Source: Colletes latitarsis (Eukaryota; Arthropoda; Insecta; Hymenoptera; Colletidae). From it: a stretch of DNA of 64,000 nt. The notes beneath the pieces were generated by a model. That model made no database searches. It was not told where the DNA came from and was given only the letters and a program-made list of their open reading frames with translations. Position numbers and translations under genes: made by a program. The number at the start of each line of letters is the position of its first letter. Position 1 is the stretch's first letter. Below are positions 1 to 12,206 of the stretch, piece by piece. The stretch is taken from contig NC_135137.1 of the NCBI RefSeq assembly GCF_051014445.1, forward strand, positions 34,101,501-34,165,500, given 5' to 3'.

Positions 1-185
1 CTTTACATAAATTACGATATCTCCGAAACGGAAAGTCGGATCGACAAAAACCAAAAACCATTTTAAAGAGGAAGGTTTACCGCCGCTAACGGTGGCTCAA
101 TAATGGATCAAACACTAATATTTTTGGAACTGCACGCGTCTAAAGTTTGAGTACTTTCAATATGCAATACTAGGCTATTTATGAA
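1..185 (+). repeat. Truncated copy of a tandem-unit repeat (right end)
   Basis: This segment is closely related to the units at 37,443-38,060. Shared landmarks, in order, are TTACATAAATTACGATATCT, the phrase GGATCGACAAAAACCAAAAA, and GTGGCTCAATAATGGA. Its first 110 bases are closest to the middle unit at 37,665. Its later part (ACGCGTCTAAAGTTTGA) matches the last unit at 37,875, so it looks like the right end of an element cut by the window edge. Similarity fades after about 185. No protein frame is evident. It is probably a non-autonomous mobile element or dispersed satellite; I do not recognise the family. Confidence 0.85.
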
Positions 186-3100
186 CATATGACAAGCAGC
201 GAGTAAATTATTCGGATAGTTTCATTCGTAACAATTGAATTAAACGTTTTTGACGTTACTGACAATGATTATTTAATGAAATTTCGTTTGCTTTGATAGT
301 CTGTTAGCTTCTATTTAGCAAGTCTAACGCGATTTCAATTAAGCCGGTTAAATGAGCTGTCAAAATTTGGATACACAGTCAACGTAAGCTAATCGGCTTT
401 GCGGATGCGTACTGGACACAAAATACGATCGATCAATGGTTTTGCATTCTAACTTTAATAAGTTGCAGTTGCAAGAAACGATCAAGCTTGAGAAAGCAAT
501 GCGTGGAAAACTTTTTGGATACCTGGATTCTGGATTTTCCACGAACTATCGCCTCGTTGAATCTACAGCTGGTGCATCGATGCGGTTGCATGTTTGATAG
601 ACTCGCGTAATAACTCTTTCATTCATTAGCCATGGCTAGCTGCCGTCGCGTGGACCGTTTTTCTCATGGCTTTTTAAAGCTGCCCGGAACGAAAAGAGAC
701 ATTTATTATTTATGCGAGGCTGACCCTCCGGTTTCGGTCAGAGTTAATGTTTCTGCCAGTCGATTAATCCTTCGTTTGAAAATTATAAGAGGTCCCACGG
801 CAGTGACGACCCGTGAAGAATCGTGGGGTGCATATTTGAGCGGGCGTTCGACGTCGGCCACCGCCACCAATTTTTTATTCACCTCGAAGCTTCACGGTTC
901 CTTAGACATCCCCTGGGAATTCCGTCGCGATCGAACGTTTTTTCTAGACATTTTATCTTATCCTGATTCATGGATGAAATATCGAATTCGCGGTTATCCA
1001 ACCGGAACGAAAACTAATCGTGTAACATCCAAAATCAAATTATACATACATTTATTCTAAGAATATTTAAATGTTTTTTAAAATTCTAAACCCCTGTGGC
1101 ACAAGGAAAATGTTTTACTATTTTCTACAGTCTTCACGTATGCAAAAATAAATACTATGAGTAAGTTACCGTAAATGTCACTGTCAGTTTGTTTCGATAT
1201 CTGTTTGAGACCTCGACGCAATGCTCAGAAATTGATACATATCGGTATTAATGCGCGCGTTATTGGATCGGTCCCATCGCTAGTTACGGTTAATCGAATT
1301 CTCGATGGCCAAGTCACTGTTTAATCGATGTGGAGGAACCGTCGTAAGGCAAGCTGAAAGTGGTTAACAGCCCCGGTTCCATCAATTTGGAGCTCGATTC
1401 TTCGAGTTTCCCAATTCAGGAAGCATTATTAAATTGCTCGTTCTATGCTCCGACTGCCGTCGAAAGTTCCAGATTGTCGTAAAAAGAAGAGTCGATCGTT
1501 TCTCGGGGGAACTTCGACGAGTCTGGCACCTATAAGTACAACGCAGACGGATAAAACATCTTTTTCCCCGGGAGTTTGTTAAGCCGCGGTACCTAACGAC
1601 TTGTCGAAACGGTGGGTGGGTTTCGTCGAAGGAGCCGCGCACCATTTCAGATTCAATGCATAAGTTAAGAGACGTGTGTCGGAAAAACGAAGGCACGTCG
1701 GAGCTACGTGGGAAAACTCACGAGCGCGATTCTCCCCGTCTACCGATATCAATTTCACGCGGACGAATAATTATACAAATTAAAGGGAAGCTTCGTGCGT
1801 TCGCAAAAATAATTAACTGGCTCTCCGGTGGCGTTGCTTCGAATACATTTTCGCCCGAACGAAGCATTGCTTTAATTTAATTATATCAGGTTCCAGTAAA
1901 TGGAACAAAATTCTAACGAAATATTGGCTCTCTTTCTTGGTCAGCACAGTGATCGACGAAAATTCGTTTATATAGATAACAGTTATGTATAATTTTATTT
2001 CCTCAAACTGCTAAATATTTGCTCGAATAAATTTATAGGTGCGTAGAAGCAAACGTCTGACGATGGTGAGACTAATCTACTGAAATACAACGAGTCATAC
2101 GAATTGATATATTATAGAATACACTATCTTAACGACACGTAAAATTATAATAGAACAAAATTGACAATATTCTGACTCTCAAAATTTAACATCGGTCTTT
2201 TCAACCATTATGTATTAAATAGATCATCGTTATCTTCCAAGTATAATGCATCTGTTGCTCCATTGATCGAGCAACCTACAAGTTTAATTTATCCAAATCG
2301 TGAACAGTCGAAACGCCACCGCCTCAATTGATTCGTAAAGAGTTTATTCGGTTATTTTAACGCGTCTGTCGCGAAGCACCGAATTGATAGACCCCGGTGT
2401 ACAGTGGAAACGTTGACCCCGACCGTTTCTCTCGGAAATAACAGTCGCGGAATCGAGACTCGTTAGCGCGACGCGCGATTAGTTTCACGCGGTGGCCGTC
2501 GCGGAAGCGTCGTAAAGTGGCCGCGGCGAAAAAACAAATTTTCCCGAAACAGTGGCGGGCGCGTCTTGCCCGCGACAGAGCGTTTAAACGATCCCGTATC
2601 TCTTCGCGGAAACGAGACAGCTCGATGGCGTCGTATCTCTGCCGCGAAGGGGGCAGACGCATCCTTCACCGCGACGCATCACCGTGCGACGACAACGAAT
2701 CAGCCCCGATGCATTCCCTTCGCGGCTCCGGTTAACCCGGCGTTTCCCACCTTATTAAGGACGAACGAACGACCGCGTCAGCAGCTCAATCTTCCGCGGA
2801 AACAGGATCCAGGGTAATACGAGACCGTGGAACGAAGGGGCCTGGAATCCACGGCCGACGAGCAACGCGAAAATAACGAGTTCGCTCGCGTGACAAACAA
2901 CGCGGCGACCGTAATGATCGCGTAATGATAACCGGAATCGGAATAACGACGGCAATGATAATGTCGCGGTCTCCTCGGGGCCGTGGCCGTTACGTTCCGA
3001 GCATAAATAATGACATTAATTCGGTGGCACCGCGGGGCACGGCTGTTAATGCTTCCTGCACCGGGTACCTGCGGAACAGGTTCCCCTCGTACTTGCCCCT

Positions 3101-3660
3101 GGACGCTGGGCGTCGCGTCACGTATTAAACATCAACTCAAGCGCGTCGTTTTCTTAGTAATTAGTCGACAACGAGAGGGGAACGTTCCAAAGGACGCGAC
3201 AATTGTGCCTCCGATCGGGCAAGAAGGATCTCTGTCTCAGTGTTCGTCGTATTTTTAATCAAAACATTACGCGAGGGAGAATCAGTGTTCAAATTTAGGG
3301 AGATCAAGTGTTTGATAACAATCCGAGCATTCTGTTTATAATTTTTACTTTCTATGTGAAATTTAATTTTGCTGTAGATAGGACAACGTCTCATCTCGAT
3401 TACTTATGCAATAACGATTCACCCAACAAAGGAAATAGTACGTTAACACTGTGCCTAACCGTCTAGAAATATCGAATCGGGATCTAGGAAAGAATCAGCG
3501 ACCGCGGAAGCTTTGAATCATTTAACTCTGTCCGGCGGTACATTACTCCGCGGCGTGCGGGTTCGTCCGTTTCATTTCCAGCGAAACTGCCACATTATGC
3601 AAACCTCCGTCGCAATGACTACGTTCTGCTCCCTGAATAAATTTATGAGGCGCGAAGTAT

Positions 3661-3710
3661 GGCATTTCGCTGATGGACTCTCCCTTCCCCCCCTCCTCCC
3701 TACTCTGCAG
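3661..3710 (+). other. Strong 3' splice-site-like sequence
   Basis: An almost pure pyrimidine tract (3,679-3,705) ends in CTGCAG at 3,705-3,710. A branch-point-like CTGAT lies at 3,670-3,674, 36 bases before the AG. This matches insect acceptor architecture well. Downstream, the frame reads 15 codons from AAG TTA before a stop at 3,756, and no strong donor is close by. It could begin a terminal exon or be an isolated pyrimidine-rich decoy. Confidence 0.35.
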
Positions 3711-4693
3711 AAGTTAATAACGTTCAGCAAACATCTAGAGCCTCGACGCTTATCTTAATTACAGAGCAGACAACTTGATTACAAAGTGACGCTTTAATGA
3801 AGACATTTACGAGCTCCCGGGTTCAGGTGGAATCGAGTGACTTGCGTGAATAGAATGTTTGCATTGTCTGCGAAGAGGGAAGCACGAGTTTCGCACCCGG
3901 CGCCCCGATAAACGCAACGCTCGATTTTCGCGTTTCGAGATCGAGATACCGCCTTATTGTGATCACCGTCGATTAAATTCTCTCGCGTCTTGTCCTCGGT
4001 ATATGACACGCGTTTCCGACGATTGTCCGCCGCGGAAAGGGAGAAAAATGCGTGGGAAGAATCTGAGCGAAGCGTTCTGGGTGTAGCATGTTTTATCGAG
4101 TACTCTGACAATGGTACTTCTGTGGAACTTTCGTTTCGTTTTCAAGAATGATTTGATGCAGGGGGAGGATCGAACGTGTCTGTCTTTGATTTTAATCTAC
4201 TCTTACAGAATGGTATATGCAAAATGTTAGGTTTCATAATTTACATACATAAATCACACGAATAATATGCACCATAAATATTGTGATTAATGTAATTATC
4301 GTCGTGTGTTAAGCATTGTAGGATTAACATAGTGTTACAGACTCGTCTTTGTTAATTTCTATTGTAATCATAGTCTTGGAACGAACATTGTTCGTGTTAT
4401 TGTCGAATCTTTATTCTCAGGGAAGTGGACGGTTGAATTTTCTGCGCACCGTGTGTGCCACCCGCAGCGAATGGAGGCAGGTTTTCAGTGCGTCCATAAT
4501 AAGAGCTCCTGTGCTGCAGGAGGAGGGGGACAGCCTCCTTTAACACTCGCCCCTGTCAACTGCACTCCCAATTCTGCCCTGAGTTATTCAGCAAATTAGA
4601 TGTAATAAATGTTCGAGAGTCAATGCACCCAACTCTTCCTAACGCGAGGGGGTCCTGTCGTTTGTAAAACCGTGGGCGTCACGTTGACTTAAT

Positions 4694-4874
4694 GCAGTTT
4701 CTTTCTTTGCAGACTCCCGGCGATATCTCTGCTCCCATAAAAAGCTCCCCTTCTTCTCTCCCTGATAAGGTCATTCGTACGATTCACCAAGTGTTGCAAT
4801 ATGTATCTGCACTCGTTTTTCAAATTGCATCTACCTTTTTTCGACATTCTGCACGTAACAGTATCAAGATATGA
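4694..4874 (+). other. Acceptor-like site followed by a short open frame (possible terminal exon)
   Basis: A pyrimidine run (TTTCTTTCTTTGCAG, 4,698-4,712) resembles a 3' splice site. The frame after it begins ACT CCC GGC GAT and stays open for 53 codons to a TGA at 4,872-4,874. ATTAAA motifs near 4,915 and 4,945 could act as weak polyadenylation signals. The translated piece (beginning TPGDISAPIKSS) matches no family I recognise. It may be a last exon, but the same pattern can arise by chance. Confidence 0.2.
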
Positions 4875-5834
4875 TCAGTGAAAATATTTTATTACGCGAG
4901 AGCTTATCTTTTGTATTAAAACACAAGTAAATATTGGCAGCTGCATTAAAAATAATTCTCAAATTATTGTACGTGCATTTTGTTTTTTATTTTATTTTTA
5001 TACACTGCAGAAAATAATGTGATGGTAGAAAAGGAAAAATCAATTGCCACCGTTTCTGCTATGCTACTGATATCAGAGAGAATGTTTTAATAGCTTCCAT
5101 CCGGTAGCAGGGATATACCTGAACAGTTCTGCTCTTTTAATGAACCTGCTGGATAAGGTTGTTCGTTATAGGACGAACGGTGTTCGTGACTGGAAAATAA
5201 GTCGATCCAGGCCGTCCGCAAAGCGCAACGAAAAAAGTCGAAGGTTATAGATACCTTATCGGAATTTTAATCGCAACGTTCCAACATCTTAACACAACCG
5301 TATCGGAATAATTTTGATATATGTACTATTCGCGTGATTCCTTGTTCGTCACGTGAACGCCACGAGAGATCGAAGGAAATTCAGTTTTTGTAACGAGACG
5401 AGAATAAAGGGCCCAACGAAATTGAAATATATGTCTTCTTTTCTATAACGATAACAATATAAATTCAACGCACGATATGGATGACACGATAAATGCGGTG
5501 AGGGGTAATTGAAAGCTACGTGTTTATATCCGTGGAATATATTGAATTGTTATTACGGAACCGTTGATTGTTTATTAAATTGAATATAACTGTCCGCAGT
5601 CGTAACAAGCTGTTTATTGTTTAACGTTTTCGACGATCACTGAATTTGCTATTGCAAGCTTTATATTATCCTGTACGTCGAATAATGTTTAAAATATATA
5701 ATATTGTATTATTGTATGTATATCGAGAACTCATAACTCGCTATATGACAAGTACCATGTCATAAATAAGCATTTTTTCTCTGTAATTTGAAACAGTTTT
5801 AGTTCGTAGTACGAAAGATCGCGGAACGATTATA

Positions 5835-6290
5835 AACTAATCAGGCTAACGATCGATAAACTGCGTGCCTGATATGCCTGATAAGCAACAAATGAATTCT
5901 GTGGACCAGAACCCACCAGGATCGTATCGCTGACCGTGAATACCGTAGCCAGCGTGCACTCGGCTTTAGCGAAAGATGGCCGCACGCGAAACGGCTCGCT
6001 GACCAGACCGCCATAGTCGGTGCCCCAGCACAAATGGGCGCTTTGCACACAAGCTGACGGACTTTCCGCGTGTGCATGGGTATCACGGGTCGACATTAAT
6101 CAATCCGCGCATTGATCAGGCCCACAATGGCCGCGCCGTTACACGGATCGCGCGCCATCCATGGCGCCAAATATACCGCGCATTAAACGCTAACGCACTG
6201 CCTCGTCGCGGTGTCGATTGTTTTTGGACTGGCGCACGGGCGTGTGACACCGTTAACGAAATAATAGATGAGCATCTGTGTCCGCTGTAA
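5835..6290 (-). other. GC-richer island with bacterial-like minus-strand reading frames
   Basis: This island is richer in GC than the AT-rich DNA before it. On the minus strand, one frame starts at 6,096 and runs 88 codons to 5,830. It includes the segments WGTDYGGLVSEPFRVRPSF and ATVFTVSDTILVGSGPQN, with codons such as CTG, GCC, GGC and CAG. Just upstream another frame reads DPCNGAAIVGLINARID and stops in TAA, whose last two bases overlap the next ATG (TAATG), a junction typical of bacterial operons. That upstream frame is short and bounded by a stop near 6,188, so the island looks broken. No splice acceptor precedes the frame. I do not recognise the protein. Options are a decayed fragment transferred from a bacterium, an unusual insect exon, or chance. 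Confidence 0.3.
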
Positions 6291-9200
6291 TCATACAACA
6301 ACCGAAGGGATCTCTGGATCGATAGCCGCAGGGCAACGTCGGGGGATCAAGAACCGCCGCCGTCGAGCTTCGAATCCGTTCGAACATCGCGCCCAGTTGG
6401 ATCGATCATTCGGGGAAATTGATTTCTAGAGATCTCTAGCACGATTTCAACCGCAGACAGGACGCTAAGTGGGATTGTTTTGTTCCTATGAACAGGTTGC
6501 ACTTTACGTTTGCGCGTCTTTGTTTTATAAAATGTACGCAATATTTAAGGCCTACTCAAAGTATGTTTAATAACTAGGTCAATGGGTGTGTAAATAAAAA
6601 TTGTTCTTTTCATTTGGTTTAAAACTGGCACTCACTCACAGTGACCGCATTCGTCGGTTTACGCCTGCGGTCGAAAGCGCTCCTCCATAATAGTATACTA
6701 TACATCAACGATAAATCGCATCGATGTACTCTGTGTATCCATGTCAATTCTGATCGTACTTCAAAATATAGGAAAAAAATATTCTATCCCGGTGGCATAA
6801 AAAACAAATAAAAATCTGGACCAAGTTACGAACCCGTGATGTACGAGACACGGTCGCTGCATTATTCAATGCGTATGTGAAACGTCCTAACTCGTAAACA
6901 ATAAATCTATCGATATACAATAAAACTTCTATTATCCGTGTCGTTAAATTAATTCTTCAAAATAAAATCTCTTAAAATTTTCCAGTTTCATTAAACTTCA
7001 AAATTCAAGATTGGATCTCGATTCTCCTCACCGAAGAGACTAGTCGAACCTCCAGCACAGCTGAATTTGATTTAAGCACTCCTTAACTTGAAGATTATAG
7101 GAAACGCTTCTCAACTAGGACGCGTCCAAAGCAGGATCCGACAGAGAAGTATCGCTAACGAGTTCCGTTGCAAAACTAAAAATTGTTTATTTCTCTCGAG
7201 TTCGCTTCAATGGGTAGACCATCGAGTCGAAGATGCTATCGCGAAGTGAAGAACGAAGCGATCGAAGATTCGTTAGAAACGAAGTTGACGAAGGGACGCG
7301 TAGAGTGTCGTTTCGAAATGCCACGATTTAATCGTCGCTTCGTTAGATTGATTTCCGCCGGTGCAGTATATTACTCGGGTACAGCCAGAGCAAACTGGTT
7401 GGAATCGAGTAACAGCCTTGAAACTGTTCTCGGACAGGAGGCAACGTAGAAAACGTCCAAGGGCTGCAATGGGAAAAGGGATGAAAGGATTACGCGGATA
7501 CGTTAAGCCTCAAGAATCCCCCTTCACGCCTGGTTATACCGACGTCCACCCACCTGTCCGTCTCGTTGCGATAGTCGACTGACAGAGGTAGGAAGGGTAG
7601 CCAGAGGATGGATTCTACGCTAAGGATTTCCTACGGCCACGTTCCTCCGATATATCAGGCTGCACGATAGCCCGGGGTTGAAAGAGGAGCGTTCATGAGG
7701 CATTCAATGTCCGATCCGTCGTATTACCACTCTTGATAAAACGCAGCCTGGCATGAAATACAAGGTGTAGCATAACACGCGGAATTCACTTCAGAGGTGG
7801 TTTCAACACACGAATGCGGCAGGATAAGTAACTGCGAACGTATGCTCCGTTTCGAACTGTTTAAGAGTTAAAATTCCTGCAATCCTTTCACAGTGATGGA
7901 ATAAATACCTTGAATCAATAATAACCAAGACTTTCTTGTTCGTAGAAACTATTTGACAGATAAATATTGTACTCGTTGGAATAGTCTCGTAAAGAAGAAT
8001 TCACTTCAAAATTGATCAATGAAAATGACAGATAATATAAAATGCTCCTTCAAGATGTATCGAACGAACATTTTCGAAAAATCTGGGATCCAGCAGAGTT
8101 TTCTGAGGAATGTAATCTCGTAAGAGTAAGCGTTTTAAATCACCCGTTACGTCGTCCAAAAAGTTGAACTTCTGCACGTGATCGGAAGGGAAATTTGAGC
8201 GAGTGAACCAAGCAAATATCCGGAGGACCCCGAGGGTGGAGGAGGCGAATCGAGTTGAAATCAAGTGGCGGTAAATGCCCCAGGCAGGCTGCTAAGGCAG
8301 GATCCGCCAAGACGAGCGAAAGAGCCGGAGGAAGCGTCCCGAAGAAAGGGAAGATCGAAACGGGACGTAGTAACCGTGCGTTTATACGAGAGGAAGAGAA
8401 ACGAAGAGAAACGAGGATACGAGAGGAACTGACGTACAGCCCCGGAGTGACGTCGCCTTCTTCTTCAGCCTTTCCAGCTCGCGTCCGCTCCGATCATATT
8501 TGCATTTTCGTCCCGAAATACGCCCGGGGACCCGTTGGATTCGTTTACTTCGCTCCTTCGTTCTCGCGAGACCTCATTGACGCCATTAAACGGTTCCCTG
8601 ATCACTGTTTTTGTCCCCTCCGTGGTTTTGTATTCTTTGGGTTAGCGTGTTAACCGCACGCGATTGAATTTCCTATTTTGAGAATATTTGTGAGAAAGTT
8701 GTTTGACAAAACAAAGTGTAGAACCCGTAGAAAAATGGCTTTGAAAAAAAGAATGCACGACACCTCTGCTTAACGTCCTAAACCGAATGATCTTCTGAAA
8801 ATGGGTTAGAGGCATTGGAAAACCACGTTTAAGAGTGTCGAAGTTCGTGGACCGCGAGCCTAACTTACAAATACTTAACTTGTTTCCGACGCGAGCGTCG
8901 AAGAAGTTCCACGGGGCAAATCTAATCTTCGAGGTCGCGGTCGGGGCTTCTTCGCGGTGGAAAAATAGTCGACGAGTATCGGAAACAAGCGAAAGATCCC
9001 CGGATCGTGATCCCCGTGGAGAACGCGGGGAAAGGAGATTACTCGTTCGGGGTAAAATAAGCCGCGCGAAAAATCGCTCAACGAGGCTGAATTTACGCCC
9101 GACGTCGAGAATTTCAAAGAAGAGATAGTTTTGATACCCCCTGGAGGACAATGTGGCGCACGAGTGCTCGATCGACCGCGACCGAAGAGATCGATCGTTG

Positions 9201-11966
9201 AGCATTTATCGGCACCGACGTAGGCGGCGGATAAAATAATTTGATGGTGCCTGGTTACGAATAATGGGCGGACAGGCCGTGAGCTGAAAAGAACGCGAAA
9301 GAACGAAGAGGGGTTGGACGTACAATGGAGGAGCATCTCCATTGTGTATCTACTCGGAGCTGGGTACGCGGGACACGCGACTGATTTTCGCTCCTGAATA
9401 AGATTATGATAATAACGAAGAGCAGACTCCGCCCGACTCGACCTGTCCACGGGGGTTGATTTTGTTTCGTTCCAGGCTGGTCTCCCGCTTTGTTTGCCCC
9501 GTTAAACGACCAAGGTCTCCGCTGAGGGCGAATCGAGAACGTGTAAAGAGACCCTCGGTGCAAAAGGAAAGCGAAATAAAGGGAGGGAAAGGTGATTCGG
9601 AGAATTTCAACGAAAGACGCCGAAGAAATCAAAGGGAGATTAATGATTCATTCTTCTCGAAGCCTTCCCTCCGAGAGTGCCTTTTCATCCGCTGCTTTCG
9701 CGCGTTTCTCTGTTTCCTCGAACGCGAATTATTAGTGATAAGGGAGAAGAAAGGTCCGTGACGTTTATAATCGTCAGCAACGAATCCCCGGGGCTTGTAT
9801 TTATTGGTTTTCCGAGTATCGATTATGCGGTTACCGACCGCAGCAAGTAGCACGGAGGAGGAAAGTGTGCCTAAGTGGTCCGATAATTATGACCGTAATT
9901 GACCCGGGTCCTAATTATCGTGCAATTTTATTTTTAACGGAAAACAGAATTTCCATCGAATTTCTCGGTACGGGGGATTTAATATAATCAAGCTTAATAT
10001 TATAAGCTTGGAAGTTTTCGAGTGTAATTTACCGCGGTAGTGTCTGTAACTGTTGGAAGACTCTGATGAAAACAATATTTCAAGGTATCACGTTAAATGT
10101 GTTCCAGAAAAATACAGATTTACGAAGAACGAACTGTTTCACGCGCCGATAGAATCGTCGCGCACGCAGCTACGAATCGATTGTTCGAAACAATCCCGAA
10201 TAATTTATGCGAAATGCACCAAACACGCGTGGCCATTAATCCCGGCTATTTATTTGCCCATCTACTTAGACCGTCGATAATATCTCCGTAACGGGCGCGT
10301 TTGACGCTCATTTCATTGATTCGGGAGAAACATAATTAGGTATAATTAGACGGGGTTAGTTAATAAACTAGCCCCCGGGCCTTTTAACGATCGATCGTCG
10401 ATGGACTGGGCCAAACGAACGAGTTACGCCGCTGGCGGATGAAGAGGAACGCGAATGGCCGCCGGAAGAGTGAAAAGAGATCGACAGAGAAAGAGAGACG
10501 TGGGATAGATACGGGGTTGGCGAACGGAACCAATAATTATTTGTATTTGAACAATGCCGTCGCGGCTTGATTACTAATGAAATTGTCATTTTCAACGATA
10601 CCGCCGTAATGACAGCGGATCCTGTATGGTGTTGGCACTTCGTACAAATGCAGCTTGCGTTTTACCTCGACGGGGGTTGCATGGATGCTTCACCGAACAT
10701 CGGTAGAAATAAACACATTCATTTTAATGATACAATTTGTTATTTTAAATATGGGAAAGTCTTCAGAAGATGGTCCATTTTTAAATTCTTTAGGAAATTC
10801 TACAGAAAACTCGTGAAAATATTTTGTCCAACAAGAGTGCATTAAATGGCCTTCCAAAAGGTATAACTGTTACAAGTTAATCGTTGCACTTCTGTGAACA
10901 CAGCTTCTTGGTTCTACGGTCTCATTAGATTACTCGAATAATTACTCGAGGAATTATTTACACATCCAAATAACAACACAAATATATAAGAATGTAAGTC
11001 TGTTTCTTGTTTATTGGCAGAATAATTTGTAGCGCAGTTTGATTAAAATCATCCTCGCCTCGCCGCGCGATGCATCCTAATCGGCAGGCCGAAACGTGAC
11101 ACGAATCCCAACGAATCTTCGGCTCGCCTAAGTTTTCGAAGTATCCGCGAGATTAAAAACCCTGGCTACGTTTTTTCGCCGCGCTCCTAGCCGCAGAACC
11201 CTCGCCGTTAAATATTAAGCGGCGAAATAATTAATACTTCTGCCGGAAGTCGACGAAGGAGAGAAATTTTCAGGACGCCAGGCGTCGTCTAGGAACTTGA
11301 TAACGTTCCAACCCCCTTTAATGAACTTCGGCTAAAAACTGGCCGGCCCGACGCTTTAATCGCGTAACGTTATACCATCCTCATTAACCTCGTTAACACC
11401 GTTAACTTCGTTACGCTCGTGGCATTGTTACCAACGTTCTACCCTCCGTAGAAAAAACGACGTCTCGCGAAGACTACGGACACTCCTATTATAGTATTCC
11501 CTCGCTAGTCGATCGAAGTTTTTCCCCGTCAAAAAGACGCGAAGTCATTCAACGTTGAATTTATCCCTCCACTCGCGTATCACGAAGTATTTTAACGCTT
11601 CAATATTCTGCGATTCATTATTATCAAGGATATTATTCGAAATTCAATTAAATTCTGGCACGAAAAAAGCGTCTGGAACATTTTAATAACGAGAAGACGA
11701 TAATACCGTTATGAAGAAGGGTTCTTTTTGCGTTTTTCGGTATTCGTACCACCGTGCGTTGATTTGGGGGAGGAAGAACGTTCCGTTAGCAGGAATATTG
11801 CGTGTGCGATGGTTTACCTGCGTTACTCGCGACTGTCTGTACCCGGCGCAAGGCCTACCCGAGAGTTCCAATCCCAATTACTCACTCTTCTAGTGGATAA
11901 TGGCCGGATAGTTGGCAGTTAGCCGGGCCTCCGTATGGCGGTCGATTAATTGAAAGGTAAACTTAC
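6291..11966. other. Non-coding stretch without a recognisable gene
   Basis: Mixed composition. The CG-rich part (about 8,250-9,850) carries several overlapping frames of 100-190 codons on both strands and in different registers, typical of stop-poor DNA and not of a gene. A small stem-loop at 9,989-10,010 is listed separately. A minus-strand acceptor-like site (CGTTCTTTTCAG, reading 9,298 to 9,287) is present without a matching donor. Conserved domains, RNA genes and repeats shared with the rest of the window were not seen. Confidence 0.55.
9989..10010. other. Small inverted repeat (8 bp arms, 6 bp loop)
   Basis: CAAGCTTA at 9,989-9,996 is the exact reverse complement of TAAGCTTG at 10,003-10,010, around the loop ATATTA. 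It could form a hairpin, but arms this short occur by chance in AT-rich DNA and no function is implied. Confidence 0.7.
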
Positions 11967-12205
11967 CGGTCGACTATGGCCAGACTTTCGAGGGGGTTGC
12001 AGGATAACGGGAGGGCCGAGCGAGAAACCGCGGCTGCGAAGGGCGAAGGAAGAAGAAGTCGAGAGGGGAAGCGTAGACGCTCGTAAAAGGACGACGAAGG
12101 GCGAAACGAGGGACGAGGGATACGGTTAGGTATCGTGATAGCACGCAGCCCCGTAGACGATCGTCTTGGGATGGGGTTGAGAGCCAACCGGGCCGCACCA
12201 CTTAC
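11967..12205 (-). other. Candidate exon beginning with a recursive splice site
   Basis: Read on the minus strand, a branch-point-like CTAAC (12,234-12,230) is followed by a pyrimidine tract and CAG (TTTCTTTTCTATTTTCAG) ending at 12,206. Directly next comes GTAAGTGG, so acceptor and donor are fused as in known recursive (ratchet) splice sites. From 12,205 the frame GTA AGT GGT GCG is open for 79 codons to 11,967, where ACCG|GTAAGTTTAC is another strong donor. The peptide is rich in R, P, S and L and matches no known domain. The 239-base interval could be a skipped exon defining a recursive site in a long minus-strand intron, or an ordinary cassette exon. The fused motif, branch point and downstream donor together make chance less likely, but transcription is unproven. 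Confidence 0.45.
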
Positions 12206-12206
12206 C

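Larger units (their letters stand above)
186..5834. other. Non-coding stretch without a recognisable gene
   Basis: AT-rich sequence alternates with CG-rich patches, notably 2,350-3,150, where short frames are open on both strands because stops are rare. Two good plus-strand acceptor-like sites (3,710 and 4,712) are listed separately. AATAAA-like and ATTAAA motifs are scattered but tied to no convincing gene. I see no tRNA, rRNA or known protein domain. Confidence 0.6.

Noticed and set aside
8642..9450. Two overlapping minus-strand frames of 187 and 191 codons, plus a plus-strand frame
   Set aside because: They overlap in different registers in a stop-poor patch. At most one could be real and none has a family signature.
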